Shown piece after piece: positions 9,185 through 22,840 of a DNA stretch of 64,000 nucleotides (within the stretch, counting starts at the first letter, position 1; each line of letters begins with the position of its first letter). The position numbers and the translations under genes were made by a program. This stretch comes from Skeletonema tropicum (Eukaryota > Bacillariophyta > Thalassiosirophyceae > Thalassiosirales > Thalassiosiraceae). Where the stretch lies: assembly GCA_037178625.1 (NCBI GenBank), contig JAWZXG010000040.1, positions 1 through 64,000 of the forward strand, written 5' to 3'. Below the pieces are notes generated by a model, which was given only the letters and a program-made list of their open reading frames with translations, made no database searches and was not told the origin of the DNA.

Positions 9185-10819
9185 TTAGTTGTTGAATGAG
9201 CTTGATTGGACGACTTTTGTTTGATCGTCTTGGTTAAAAACGGTGCTACGTCTACGTTCAGCACGAGCGAGGCAGCCGACAGCGACAGCCGGCCAAATTG
9301 AATCTCAATCCGGCTTGACAGCCAGAATTTCCAAACAGATAATATCCAAAAGTTGACAATGTGACCACTATTCGAATCGTCTCTTCAAGCTGCATCGAAT
9401 CGATTAATGCCCTGATCAGACTTTCATCGTCAAAATACTCCTATATAATCACAGCTCAGACAGTTGTAGACGATCAGCACTCAGCACCGACCGTGACCGT
9501 CCATGACAATTGTTACATCTAAGATCCAGACGCTGCGCTGAAGACACTGCTGTAGATACGATCAGGTAAGATCCATTCGAATATTAGATTATTCATCTCT
9601 GTAATCACTGGAGAGCGGTGGGCTCCATGATGGGTTCACTCGACATGTGGGAGGTGCACCGTCATCATTCATCATCCGGCAAGGGCTACATCATACGCTC
9701 GGCAATAATAATAATACCACCCAGCAACAGTGTGATAGTTCTTGTTCTACTGGCAGGAAGCGGTCGGCTCGCTTTGATGTTGCTGCCTGGTGGAGTTGGC
9801 TACTCTATTGGTATTGGATGCAGCATGCAGCATTTGAAGTGGTGTCTGCTTTGGATCTTTGGATTTGATTTTGTGGGTTCGGGGTGAGTTGCGACATTGA
9901 CAGCTTCTCACTTTTTGACCGACACCGATCAACGAAGCGAAGACGAAGCAAGCAAGCACAATGGCAATAAGAAGTAGTAGCACCTACTGCCGTGCCAATC
10001 ATTACTATACGCCGTGCCAATCACCCGCTCGCCCGTGCCAACAAATCATGGACTCCACTGTATTGTAGTAGAAGTTGATAAATAGTTCCCTCGTGCGTCT
10101 ATTAACACACACGTACCTTCTGGATGGATGAGGCTGATCGTCATGAGTGTCTTCAGCGCAGCGTTTAGAGCCCACCCCGTGCCAACTAATCATTGACGAG
10201 GCTGATTAAGGTGGTCGCTTTTTGAGATCTTACATCGTACCAACTGTCATTGATATGAATATTGGACTGTTCGAATTCGATAGAGCTTGAATTGACGATT
10301 CCAATGCTCGTCTCATTGTTATCTACGAAGCGAGGCGAGCGCAACGCAACGAGCGGAGCACTGCCATTGAAAACAGCGCTCGACTTCTAGGGGTCGATTT
10401 AGTTGATTCGATTAACAAAGGGTCGATATTTGGCCTTGGTAATAGTAACAATCGATAGGGATTGGCGAGAGCGTTCCAAATCACTACTCATTGTCTTGAT
10501 ACGACAACTGCAACGGGAGATATTAAGGAAGAGGATGATTTGGAGAGGAATGAAAGGGTACAATAATAGTGTTTATTCGTCTTACTTGCTGCGATCACTA
10601 CAAGTCAACATATCGGAGGAGGTATCTCTAACTCAATAGAATAGAATGACTACTTTAGTAAAACCTAAACAACATATATTATATTACTTGCCATCGATTA
10701 ATCCCTCTTGGCAAACTCTTATCTATCTAGCAGCTGCAGACTCTCCTCTGAGGTCCGCGCTAATACTAATATGTATCAACCATCCTCCGTCCTCTCACTC
10801 TCACACACCATACAACCAT
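9185..10819. other. Spacer 4 (modal, 1,635 bp)
   Basis: No difference from the modal spacer was noticed. The TATA box is at 9442. Confidence 0.8.
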
Positions 10820-11914
10820 CTACATGTCATCCACAAGCTGAACCTTGGCACGATCAAGCTTACTCTTCAAATAAAACGCATACGTCGAGAGAAGAATGAA
10901 CGAACAACTAAACAACCCAATAAACACCCCCGCAGCCGAACTAGAATGAGACTTGGAGAACATTCCACCATCCTTGTAGACCATGTTGATACCCTCCATG
11001 AATTGACATGCCTTGTTGTTGCCACTTCCACCACCGTTCAAAGTCTGTTCACACTTTCCTGCCTCGAGGTAGATTGCCTCACATCCCTCCTTGACTGCAT
11101 CTGCATCCTGTTGATCATTGTAATTGGCATCACCTCCTTCCATACAAGACATGCATTCATTTCCAATCAGTGTCGTTTGAGCATGAGGAAGTTCCTTCCC
11201 AGTAATGGACGTGTACACGTCTTCACCGCCATAGACATCGGCTAGGTTGCTACAGGTATCATCTGTAAAGACCCCCATGAGAATGGATCCTCCATCACTC
11301 GAACAATACGCTCCAGTATAGTACGCTTCTCCATTCAACTGCTGACAAGTCACCATATCCATCAAATCCCACTCCTCGTCCACCTCTTGCTGCTGCTGTC
11401 CACCGTTCTCCTCTGCATAGGGATTATTGTCCACACAATACTCCATCCCCTTATTCATAAAACAGTCATACTCACACTTCTCAAACGTTCCATAATTATC
11501 ATCCCCATTGCCATTGTTGTTATAACATCCACATTCGTTACTACGGGCGTATTCACAATTGTAATCTTGATCTTGTTGGACTGCATCTAGATAGGATTGC
11601 AGATAAGTGTCCATGGAGATGATGTAGTCGCCATAGCCGGATTTGCAGCCGTAGGCACTATCGGTGGCGCAGGTGTTGGTGGGGCAGAGGCGGAAGCGGA
11701 CTAGGTTGAGGTTGGTGAGTTTGATATCGCCCTCGTCGTCGCCGCCGTCGTTGGCATCTTCGTTCCATTGGGGTGTAGTGTGACATCCTTGGAATTTGAG
11801 TGAGTAGTTGGCTACCCAGCTGTAGTCGACTTGTTGATTGTCGTCACCGTCGAGACGTCGTGCGGAAGAAGGCGATGAGTGTCGTTTTGGAAAGCTCTCG
11901 TTGAGCTCTATCGA
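10820..11914 (-). CDS. Copy 5: cysteine-rich membrane protein, intact
   Basis: The ATG is at 11614. The product is the same as in copy 2 and the extension is open to 11914. Confidence 0.75.
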   Translation of the reverse strand, partial: SIELNESFPKRHSSPSSARRLDGDDNQQVDYSWVANYSLKFQGCHTTPQWNEDANDGGDDEGDIKLTNLNLVRFRLCPTNTCATDSAYGCKSGYGDYIISMDTYLQSYLDAVQQDQDYNCEYARSNECGCYNNNGNGDDNYGTFEKCEYDCFMNKGMEYCVDNNPYAEENGGQQQQEVDEEWDLMDMVTCQQLNGEAYYTGAYCSSDGGSILMGVFTDDTCSNLADVYGGEDVYTSITGKELPHAQTTLIGNECMSCMEGGDANYNDQQDADAVKEGCEAIYLEAGKCEQTLNGGGSGNNKACQFMEGINMVYKDGGMFSKSHSSSAAGVFIGLFSCSFILLSTYAFYLKSKLDRAKVQLVDDM

Positions 11915-13549
11915 TTAGTTGTTGAATGAGCTTGATTGGACGACTTTTGTTTGATCGTCTTGGTTAAAAACGGTGCTACGTCTACGTTCAGCACGAGCGA
12001 GGCAGCCGACAGCGACAGCCGGCCAAATTGAATCTCAATCCGGCTTGACAGCCAGAATTTCCAAACAGATAATATCCAAAAGTTGACAATGTGACCACTA
12101 TTCGAATCGTCTCTTCAAGCTGCATCGAATCGATTAATGCCCTGATCAGACTTTCATCGTCAAAATACTCCTATATAATCACAGCTCAGACAGTTGTAGA
12201 CGATCAGCACTCAGCACCGACCGTGACCGTCCATGACAATTGTTACATCTAAGATCCAGACGCTGCGCTGAAGACACTGCTGTAGATACGATCAGGTAAG
12301 ATCCATTCGAATATTAGATTATTCATCTCTGTAATCACTGGAGAGCGGTGGGCTCCATGATGGGTTCACTCGACATGTGGGAGGTGCACCGTCATCATTC
12401 ATCATCCGGCAAGGGCTACATCATACGCTCGGCAATAATAATAATACCACCCAGCAACAGTGTGATAGTTCTTGTTCTACTGGCAGGAAGCGGTCGGCTC
12501 GCTTTGATGTTGCTGCCTGGTGGAGTTGGCTACTCTATTGGTATTGGATGCAGCATGCAGCATTTGAAGTGGTGTCTGCTTTGGATCTTTGGATTTGATT
12601 TTGTGGGTTCGGGGTGAGTTGCGACATTGACAGCTTCTCACTTTTTGACCGACACCGATCAACGAAGCGAAGACGAAGCAAGCAAGCACAATGGCAATAA
12701 GAAGTAGTAGCACCTACTGCCGTGCCAATCATTACTATACGCCGTGCCAATCACCCGCTCGCCCGTGCCAACAAATCATGGACTCCACTGTATTGTAGTA
12801 GAAGTTGATAAATAGTTCCCTCGTGCGTCTATTAACACACACGTACCTTCTGGATGGATGAGGCTGATCGTCATGAGTGTCTTCAGCGCAGCGTTTAGAG
12901 CCCACCCCGTGCCAACTAATCATTGACGAGGCTGATTAAGGTGGTCGCTTTTTGAGATCTTACATCGTACCAACTGTCATTGATATGAATATTGGACTGT
13001 TCGAATTCGATAGAGCTTGAATTGACGATTCCAATGCTCGTCTCATTGTTATCTACGAAGCGAGGCGAGCGCAACGCAACGAGCGGAGCACTGCCATTGA
13101 AAACAGCGCTCGACTTCTAGGGGTCGATTTAGTTGATTCGATTAACAAAGGGTCGATATTTGGCCTTGGTAATAGTAACAATCGATAGGGATTGGCGAGA
13201 GCGTTCCAAATCACTACTCATTGTCTTGATACGACAACTGCAACGGGAGATATTAAGGAAGAGGATGATTTGGAGAGGAATGAAAGGGTACAATAATAGT
13301 GTTTATTCGTCTTACTTGCTGCGATCACTACAAGTCAACATATCGGAGGAGGTATCTCTAACTCAATAGAATAGAATGACTACTTTAGTAAAACCTAAAC
13401 AACATATATTATATTACTTGCCATCGATTAATCCCTCTTGGCAAACTCTTATCTATCTAGCAGCTGCAGACTCTCCTCTGAGGTCCGCGCTAATACTAAT
13501 ATGTATCAACCATCCTCCGTCCTCTCACTCTCACACACCATACAACCAT
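11915..13549. other. Spacer 5 (modal, 1,635 bp)
   Basis: No difference from the modal spacer was noticed. The TATA box is at 12172. Confidence 0.8.
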
Positions 13550-14644
13550 CTACATGTCATCCACAAGCTGAACCTTGGCACGATCAAGCTTACTCTTCAA
13601 ATAAAACGCATACGTCGAGAGAAGAATGAACGAACAACTAAACAACCCAATAAACACCCCCGCAGCCGAACTAGAATGAGACTTGGAGAACATTCCACCA
13701 TCCTTGTAGACCATGTTGATACCCTCCATGAATTGACATGCCTTGTTGTTGCCACTTCCACCACCGTTCAAAGTCTGTTCACACTTTCCTGCCTCGAGGT
13801 AGATTGCCTCACATCCCTCCTTGACTGCATCTGCATCCTGTTGATCATTGTAATTGGCATCACCTCCTTCCATACAAGACATGCATTCATTTCCAATCAG
13901 TGTCGTTTGAGCATGAGGAAGTTCCTTCCCAGTAATGGACGTGTACACGTCTTCACCGCCATAGACATCGGCTAGGTTGCTACAGGTATCATCTGTAAAG
14001 ACCCCCATGAGAATGGATCCTCCATCACTCGAACAATACGCTCCAGTATAGTACGCTTCTCCATTCAACTGCTGACAAGTCACCATATCCATCAAATCCC
14101 ACTCCTCGTCCACCTCTTGCTGCTGCTGTCCACCGTTCTCCTCTGCATAGGGATTATTGTCCACACAATACTCCATCCCCTTATTCATAAAACAGTCATA
14201 CTCACACTTCTCAAACGTTCCATAATTATCATCCCCATTGCCATTGTTGTTATAACATCCACATTCGTTACTACGGGCGTATTCACAATTGTAATCTTGA
14301 TCTTGTTGGACTGCATCTAGATAGGATTGCAGATAAGTGTCCATGGAGATGATGTAGTCGCCATAGCCGGATTTGCAGCCGTAGGCACTATCGGTGGCGC
14401 AGGTGTTGGTGGGGCAGAGGCGGAAGCGGACTAGGTTGAGGTTGGTGAGTTTGATATCGCCCTCGTCGTCGCCGCCGTCGTTGGCATCTTCGTTCCATTG
14501 GGGTGTAGTGTGACATCCTTGGAATTTGAGTGAGTAGTTGGCTACCCAGCTGTAGTCGACTTGTTGATTGTCGTCACCGTCGAGACGTCGTGCGGAAGAA
14601 GGCGATGAGTGTCGTTTTGGAAAGCTCTCGTTGAGCTCTATCGA
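13550..14644 (-). CDS. Copy 6: cysteine-rich membrane protein, intact
   Basis: The ATG is at 14344. The product is the same as in copy 2 and the extension is open to 14644. Confidence 0.75.
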   Translation of the reverse strand, partial: SIELNESFPKRHSSPSSARRLDGDDNQQVDYSWVANYSLKFQGCHTTPQWNEDANDGGDDEGDIKLTNLNLVRFRLCPTNTCATDSAYGCKSGYGDYIISMDTYLQSYLDAVQQDQDYNCEYARSNECGCYNNNGNGDDNYGTFEKCEYDCFMNKGMEYCVDNNPYAEENGGQQQQEVDEEWDLMDMVTCQQLNGEAYYTGAYCSSDGGSILMGVFTDDTCSNLADVYGGEDVYTSITGKELPHAQTTLIGNECMSCMEGGDANYNDQQDADAVKEGCEAIYLEAGKCEQTLNGGGSGNNKACQFMEGINMVYKDGGMFSKSHSSSAAGVFIGLFSCSFILLSTYAFYLKSKLDRAKVQLVDDM

Positions 14645-16280
14645 TTAGTTGTTGAATGAGCTTGATTGGACGACTTTTGTTTGATCGTCTTGGTTAAAAA
14701 ACGGTGCTACGTCTACGTTCAGCACGAGCGAGGCAGCCGACAGCGACAGCCGGCCAAATTGAATCTCAATCCGGCTTGACAGCCAGAATTTCCAAACAGA
14801 TAATATCCAAAAGTTGACAATGTGACCACTATTCGAATCGTCTCTTCAAGCTGCATCGAATCGATTAATGCCCTGATCAGACTTTCATCGTCAAAATACT
14901 CCTATATAATCACAGCTCAGACAGTTGTAGACGATCAGCACTCAGCACCGACCGTGACCGTCCATGACAATTGTTACATCTAAGATCCAGACGCTGCGCT
15001 GAAGACACTGCTGTAGATACGATCAGGTAAGATCCATTCGAATATTAGATTATTCATCTCTGTAATCACTGGAGAGCGGTGGGCTCCATGATGGGTTCAC
15101 TCGACATGTGGGAGGTGCACCGTCATCATTCATCATCCGGCAAGGGCTACATCATACGCTCGGCAATAATAATAATACCACCCAGCAACAGTGTGATAGT
15201 TCTTGTTCTACTGGCAGGAAGCGGTCGGCTCGCTTTGATGTTGCTGCCTGGTGGAGTTGGCTACTCTATTGGTATTGGATGCAGCATGCAGCATTTGAAG
15301 TGGTGTCTGCTTTGGATCTTTGGATTTGATTTTGTGGGTTCGGGGTGAGTTGCGACATTGACAGCTTCTCACTTTTTGACCGACACCGATCAACGAAGCG
15401 AAGACGAAGCAAGCAAGCACAATGGCAATAAGAAGTAGTAGCACCTACTGCCGTGCCAATCATTACTATACGCCGTGCCAATCACCCGCTCGCCCGTGCC
15501 AACAAATCATGGACTCCACTGTATTGTAGTAGAAGTTGATAAATAGTTCCCTCGTGCGTCTATTAACACACACGTACCTTCTGGATGGATGAGGCTGATC
15601 GTCATGAGTGTCTTCAGCGCAGCGTTTAGAGCCCACCCCGTGCCAACTAATCATTGACGAGGCTGATTAAGGTGGTCGCTTTTTGAGATCTTACATCGTA
15701 CCAACTGTCATTGATATGAATATTGGACTGTTCGAATTCGATAGAGCTTGAATTGACGATTCCAATGCTCGTCTCATTGTTATCTACGAAGCGAGGCGAG
15801 CGCAACGCAACGAGCGGAGCACTGCCATTGAAAACAGCGCTCGACTTCTAGGGGTCGATTTAGTTGATTCGATTAACAAAGGGTCGATATTTGGCCTTGG
15901 TAATAGTAACAATCGATAGGGATTGGCGAGAGCGTTCCAAATCACTACTCATTGTCTTGATACGACAACTGCAACGGGAGATATTAAGGAAGAGGATGAT
16001 TTGGAGAGGAATGAAAGGGTACAATAATAGTGTTTATTCGTCTTACTTGCTGCGATCACTACAAGTCAACATATCGGAGGAGGTATCTCTAACTCAATAG
16101 AATAGAATGACTACTTTAGTAAAACCTAAACAACATATATTATATTACTTGCCATCGATTAATCCCTCTTGGCAAACTCTTATCTATCTAGCAGCTGCAG
16201 ACTCTCCTCTGAGGTCCGCGCTAATACTAATATGTATCAACCATCCTCCGTCCTCTCACTCTCACACACCATACAACCAT
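14645..16280. other. Spacer 6 (1,636 bp)
   Basis: It has six A in the A-run near 14696, as in spacer 1. The TATA box is at 14903. Confidence 0.8.
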
Positions 16281-17376
16281 CTACATGTCATCCACAAGCT
16301 GAACCTTGGCACGATCAAGCTTACTCTTCAAATAAAACGCATACGTCGAGAGAAGAATGAACGAACAACTAAACAACCCAATAAACACCCCCGCAGCCGA
16401 ACTAGAATGAGACTTGGAGAACATTCCACCATCCTTGTAGACCATGTTGATACCCTCCATGAATTGACATGCCTTGTTGTTGCCACTTCCACCACCGTTC
16501 AAAGTCTGTTCACACTTTCCTGCCTCGAGGTAGATTGCCTCACATCCCTCCTTGACTGCATCTGCATCCTGTTGATCATTGTAATTGGCATCACCTCCTT
16601 CCATACAAGACATGCATTCATTTCCAATCAGTGTCGTTTGAGCATGAGGAAGTTCCTTCCCAGTAATGGACGTGTACACGTCTTCACCGCCATAGACATC
16701 GGCTAGGTTGCTACAGGTATCATCTGTAAAGACCCCCATGAGAATGGATCCTCCATCACTCGAACAATACGCTCCAGTATAGTACGCTTCTCCATTCAAC
16801 TGCTGACAAGTCACCATATCCATCAAATCCCACTCCTCGTCCACCTCTTGCTGCTGCTGTCCACCGTTCTCCTCTGCATAGGGATTATTGTCCACACAAT
16901 ACTCCATCCCCTTATTCATAAAACAGTCATACTCACACTTCTCAAACGTTCCATAATTATCATCCCCATTGCCATTGTTGTTATAACATCCACATTCGTT
17001 ACTACGGGCGTATTCACAATTGTAATCTTGATCTTGTTGGACTGCATCTAGATAGGATTGCAGATAAGTGTCCATGGAGATGATGTAGTCGCCATAGCCG
17101 GATTTGCAGCCGTAGGCACTATCGGTGGCGCAGGTGTTGGTGGGGCAGAGGCGGAAGCGGACTAGGTTGAGGTTGGTGAGTTTTGATATCGCCCTCGTCG
17201 TCGCCGCCGTCGTTGGCATCTTCGTTCCATTGGGGTGTAGTGTGACATCCTTGGAATTTGAGTGAGTAGTTGGCTACCCAGCTGTAGTCGACTTGTTGAT
17301 TGTCGTCACCGTCGAGACGTCGTGCGGAAGAAGGCGATGAGTGTCGTTTTGGAAAGCTCTCGTTGAGCTCTATCGA
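16281..17376 (-). CDS. Copy 7: 264-codon frame intact, upstream extension frameshifted
   Basis: The ATG is at 17075 and the 264-residue product is unchanged. An extra T in the run at 17181-17184 shifts the upstream extension, so the frame runs instead to an out-of-phase ATG at 17219 (312 codons). That longer frame is a by-product of the indel, not a better start. If translation uses an upstream exon, this copy is broken. Confidence 0.65.
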
Positions 17377-19011
17377 TTAGTTGTTGAATGAGCTTGATTG
17401 GACGACTTTTGTTTGATCGTCTTGGTTAAAAACGGTGCTACGTCTACGTTCAGCACGAGCGAGGCAGCCGACAGCGACAGCCGGCCAAATTGAATCTCAA
17501 TCCGGCTTGACAGCCAGAATTTCCAAACAGATAATATCCAAAAGTTGACAATGTGACCACTATTCGAATCGTCTCTTCAAGCTGCATCGAATCGATTAAT
17601 GCCCTGATCAGACTTTCATCGTCAAAATACTCCTATATAATCACAGCTCAGACAGTTGTAGACGATCAGCACTCAGCACCGACCGTGACCGTCCATGACA
17701 ATTGTTACATCTAAGATCCAGACGCTGCGCTGAAGACACTGCTGTAGATACGATCAGGTAAGATCCATTCGAATATTAGATTATTCATCTCTGTAATCAC
17801 TGGAGAGCGGTGGGCTCCATGATGGGTTCACTCGACATGTGGGAGGTGCACCGTCATCATTCATCATCCGGCAAGGGCTACATCATACGCTCGGCAATAA
17901 TAATAATACCACCCAGCAACAGTGTGATAGTTCTTGTTCTACTGGCAGGAAGCGGTCGGCTCGCTTTGATGTTGCTGCCTGGTGGAGTTGGCTACTCTAT
18001 TGGTATTGGATGCAGCATGCAGCATTTGAAGTGGTGTCTGCTTTGGATCTTTGGATTTGATTTTGTGGGTTCGGGGTGAGTTGCGACATTGACAGCTTCT
18101 CACTTTTTGACCGACACCGATCAACGAAGCGAAGACGAAGCAAGCAAGCACAATGGCAATAAGAAGTAGTAGCACCTACTGCCGTGCCAATCATTACTAT
18201 ACGCCGTGCCAATCACCCGCTCGCCCGTGCCAACAAATCATGGACTCCACTGTATTGTAGTAGAAGTTGATAAATAGTTCCCTCGTGCGTCTATTAACAC
18301 ACACGTACCTTCTGGATGGATGAGGCTGATCGTCATGAGTGTCTTCAGCGCAGCGTTTAGAGCCCACCCCGTGCCAACTAATCATTGACGAGGCTGATTA
18401 AGGTGGTCGCTTTTTGAGATCTTACATCGTACCAACTGTCATTGATATGAATATTGGACTGTTCGAATTCGATAGAGCTTGAATTGACGATTCCAATGCT
18501 CGTCTCATTGTTATCTACGAAGCGAGGCGAGCGCAACGCAACGAGCGGAGCACTGCCATTGAAAACAGCGCTCGACTTCTAGGGGTCGATTTAGTTGATT
18601 CGATTAACAAAGGGTCGATATTTGGCCTTGGTAATAGTAACAATCGATAGGGATTGGCGAGAGCGTTCCAAATCACTACTCATTGTCTTGATACGACAAC
18701 TGCAACGGGAGATATTAAGGAAGAGGATGATTTGGAGAGGAATGAAAGGGTACAATAATAGTGTTTATTCGTCTTACTTGCTGCGATCACTACAAGTCAA
18801 CATATCGGAGGAGGTATCTCTAACTCAATAGAATAGAATGACTACTTTAGTAAAACCTAAACAACATATATTATATTACTTGCCATCGATTAATCCCTCT
18901 TGGCAAACTCTTATCTATCTAGCAGCTGCAGACTCTCCTCTGAGGTCCGCGCTAATACTAATATGTATCAACCATCCTCCGTCCTCTCACTCTCACACAC
19001 CATACAACCAT
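17377..19011. other. Spacer 7 (modal, 1,635 bp)
   Basis: No difference from the modal spacer was noticed. The TATA box is at 17634. Confidence 0.8.
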
Positions 19012-20107
19012 CTACATGTCATCCACAAGCTGAACCTTGGCACGATCAAGCTTACTCTTCAAATAAAACGCATACGTCGAGAGAAGAATGAACGAACAAC
19101 TAAACAACCCAATAACACCCCCGCAGCCGAACTAGAATGAGACTTGGAGAACATTCCACCATCCTTGTAGACCATGTTGATACCCTCCATGAATTGACAT
19201 GCCTTGTTGTTGCCACTTCCACCACCGTTCAAAGTCTGTTCACACTTTCCTGCCTCGAGGTAGATTGCCTCACATCCCTCCTTGACTGCATCTGCATCCT
19301 GTTGATCATTGTAATTGGCATCACCTCCTTCCATACAAGACATGCATTCATTTCCAATCAGTGTCGTTTGAGCATGAGGAAGTTCCTTCCCAGTAATGGA
19401 CGTGTACACGTCTTCACCGCCATAGACATCGGCTAGGTTGCTACAGGTATCATCTGTAAAGACCCCCATGAGAATGGATCCTCCATCACTCGAACAATAC
19501 GCTCCAGTATAGTACGCTTCTCCATTCAACTGCTGACAAGTCACCATATCCATCAAATCCCACTCCTCGTCCACCTCTTGCTGCTGCTGTCCACCGTTCT
19601 CCTCTGCATAGGGATTATTGTCCACACAATACTCCATCCCCTTATTCATAAAACAGTCATACTCACACTTCTCAAACGTTCCATAATTATCATCCCCATT
19701 GCCATTGTTGTTATAACATCCACATTCGTTACTACGGGCGTATTCACAATTGTAATCTTGATCTTGTTGGACTGCATCTAGATAGGATTGCAGATAAGTG
19801 TCCATGGAGATGATGTAGTCGCCATAGCCGGATTTGCAGCCGTAGGCACTATCGGTGGCGCAGGTGTTGGTGGGGCAGAGGCGGAAGCGGACTAGGTTGA
19901 GGTTGGTGAGTTTGATATCGCCCTCGTCGTCGCCGCCGTCGTTGGCATCTTCGTTCCATTGGGGTGTAGTGTGACATCCTTGGAATTTGAGTGAGTAGTT
20001 GGCTACCCAGCTGTAGTCGACTTGTTGATGATGTCGTCACCGTCGAGACGTCGTGCGGAAGAAGGCGATGAGTGTCGTTTTGGAAAGCTCTCGTTGAGCT
20101 CTATCGA
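19012..20107 (-). pseudogene. Copy 8: frameshift before the membrane helix
   Basis: The ATG is at 19805. One A is missing near 19113, which shifts the frame inside the membrane helix and gives a 248-residue product with a different end (stop at 19059) and no normal tail. A 2-base insertion near 20029 also breaks the upstream extension. Both could be consensus errors, because the rest matches copy 2 exactly. Confidence 0.6.
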
Positions 20108-21743
20108 TTAGTTGTTGAATGAGCTTGATTGGACGACTTTTGTTTGATCGTCTTGGTTAAAAACGGTGCTACGTCTACGTTCAGCACGAGCGAGGCAGCC
20201 GACAGCGACAGCCGGCCAAATTGAATCTCAATCCGGCTTGACAGCCAGAATTTCCAAACAGATAATATCCAAAAGTTGACAATGTGACCACTATTCGAAT
20301 CGTCTCTTCAAGCTGCATCGAATCGATTAATGCCCTGATCAGACTTTCATCGTCAAAATACTCCTATATAATCACAGCTCAGACAGTTGTAGACGATCAG
20401 CACTCAGCACCGACCGTGACCGTCCATGACAATTGTTACATCTAAGATCCAGACGCTGCGCTGAAGACACTGCTGTAGATACGATCAGGTAAGATCCATT
20501 CGAATATTAGATTATTCATCTCTGTAATCACTGGAGAGCGGTGGGCTCCATGATGGGTTCACTCGACATGTGGGAGGTGCACCGTCATCATTCATCATCC
20601 GGCAAGGGCTACATCATACGCTCGGCAATAATAATAATACCACCCAGCAACAGTGTGATAGTTCTTGTTCTACTGGCAGGAAGCGGTCGGCTCGCTTTGA
20701 TGTTGCTGCCTGGTGGAGTTGGCTACTCTATTGGTATTGGATGCAGCATGCAGCATTTGAAGTGGTGTCTGCTTTGGATCTTTGGATTTGATTTTGTGGG
20801 TTCGGGGTGAGTTGCGACATTGACAGCTTCTCACTTTTTGACCGACACCGATCAACGAAGCGAAGACGAAGCAAGCAAGCACAATGGCAATAAGAAGTAG
20901 TAGCACCTACTGCCGTGCCAATCATTACTATACGCCGTGCCAATCACCCGCTCGCCCGTGCCAACAAATCATGGACTCCACTGTATTGTAGTAGAAGTTG
21001 ATAAATAGTTCCCTCGTGCGTCTATTAACACACACGTACCTTCTGGATGGATGAGGCTGATCGTCATGAGTGTCTTCAGCGCAGCGTTTAGAGCCCACCC
21101 CGTGCCAACTAATCATTGACGAGGCTGATTAAGGTGGTCGCTTTTTGAGATCTTACATCGTACCAACTGTCATTGATATGAATATTGGACTGTTCGAATT
21201 CGATAGAGCTTGAATTGACGATTCCAATGCTCGTCTCATTGTTATCTACGAAGCGAGGCGAGCGCAACGCAACGAGCGGAGCACTGCCATTGAAAACAGC
21301 GCTCGACTTCTAGGGGTCGATTTAGTTGATTCGATTAACAAAGGGTCGATATTTGGCCTTGGTAATAGTAACAATCGATAGGGATTGGCGAGAGCGTTCC
21401 AAATCACTACTCATTGTCTTGATACGACAACTGCAACGGGAGATATTAAGGAAGAGGATGATTTGGAGAGGAATGAAAGGGTACAATAATAGTGTTTATT
21501 CGTCTTACTTGCTGCGATCACTACAAGTCAACATATCGGAGGAGGTATCTCTAACTCAATAGAATAGAATGACTACTTTAGTAAAACCTAAACAACATAT
21601 ATTATATTACTTGCCATCGATTAATCCCTCTTGGCAAACTCTTATCTATCTAGGCAGCTGCAGACTCTCCTCTGAGGTCCGCGCTAATACTAATATGTAT
21701 CAACCATCCTCCGTCCTCTCACTCTCACACACCATACAACCAT
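20108..21743. other. Spacer 8 (1,636 bp)
   Basis: It has one extra G near 21653 in the 3' flank of copy 9. The TATA box is at 20365. Confidence 0.8.
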
Positions 21744-22840
21744 CTACATGTCATCCACAAGCTGAACCTTGGCACGATCAAGCTTACTCTTCAAATAAAA
21801 CGCATACGTCGAGAGAAGAATGAACGAACAACTAAACAACCCAATAAACACCCCCGCAGCCGAACTAGAATGAGACTTGGAGAACATTCCACCATCCTTG
21901 TAGACCATGTTGATACCCTCCATGAATTGACATGCCTTGTTGTTGCCACTTCCACCACCGTTCAAAGTCTGTTCACACTTTCCTGCCTCGAGGTAGATTG
22001 CCTCACATCCCTCCTTGACTGCATCTGCATCCTGTTGATCATTGTAATTGGCATCACCTCCTTCCATACAAGACATGCATTCATTTCCAATCAGTGTCGT
22101 TTGAGCATGAGGAAGTTCCTTCCCAGTAATGGACGTGTACACGTCTTCACCGCCATAGACATCGGCTAGGTTGCTACAGGTATCATCTGTAAAGACCCCC
22201 ATGAGAATGGATCCTCCATCACTCGAACAATACGCTCCAGTATAGTACGCTTCTCCATTCAACTGCTGACAAGTCACCCATATCCATCAAATCCCACTCC
22301 TCGTCCACCTCTTGCTGCTGCTGTCCACCGTTCTCCTCTGCATAGGGATTATTGTCCACACAATACTCCATCCCCTTATTCATAAAACAGTCATACTCAC
22401 ACTTCTCAAACGTTCCATAATTATCATCCCCATTGCCATTGTTGTTATAACATCCACATTCGTTACTACGGGCGTATTCACAATTGTAATCTTGATCTTG
22501 TTGGACTGCATCTAGATAGGATTGCAGATAAGTGTCCATGGAGATGATGTAGTCGCCATAGCCGGATTTGCAGCCGTAGGCACTATCGGTGGCGCAGGTG
22601 TTGGTGGGGCAGAGGCGGAAGCGGACTAGGTTTGAGGTTGGTGAGTTTGATATCGCCCTCGTCGTCGCCGCCGTCGTTGGCATCTTCGTTCCATTGGGGT
22701 GTAGTGTGACATCCTTGGAATTTGAGTGAGTAGTTGGCTACCCAGCTGTAGTCGACTTGTTGATTGTCGTCACCGTCGAGACGTCGTGCGGAAGAAGGCG
22801 ATGAGTGTCGTTTTGGAAAGCTCTCGTTGAGCTCTATCGA
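21744..22840 (-). pseudogene. Copy 9: frameshift mid-gene and in the extension
   Basis: The usual ATG is at 22539. An extra C in the run at about 22277-22279 splits the frame at the MDMVTC region (residues 85-90). A 177-codon frame covers the C-terminal part from 22277, and the N-terminal part terminates at 22219. A second insertion (T, 22631-22633) shifts the extension. Possibly a consensus artefact. Confidence 0.6.

Noticed and set aside
16281..17219. Longer 312-codon version of the gene in copy 7
   Set aside because: The extra N-terminus arises from a one-base insertion that brings an out-of-frame ATG into line. The other copies read a different, family-like sequence there.
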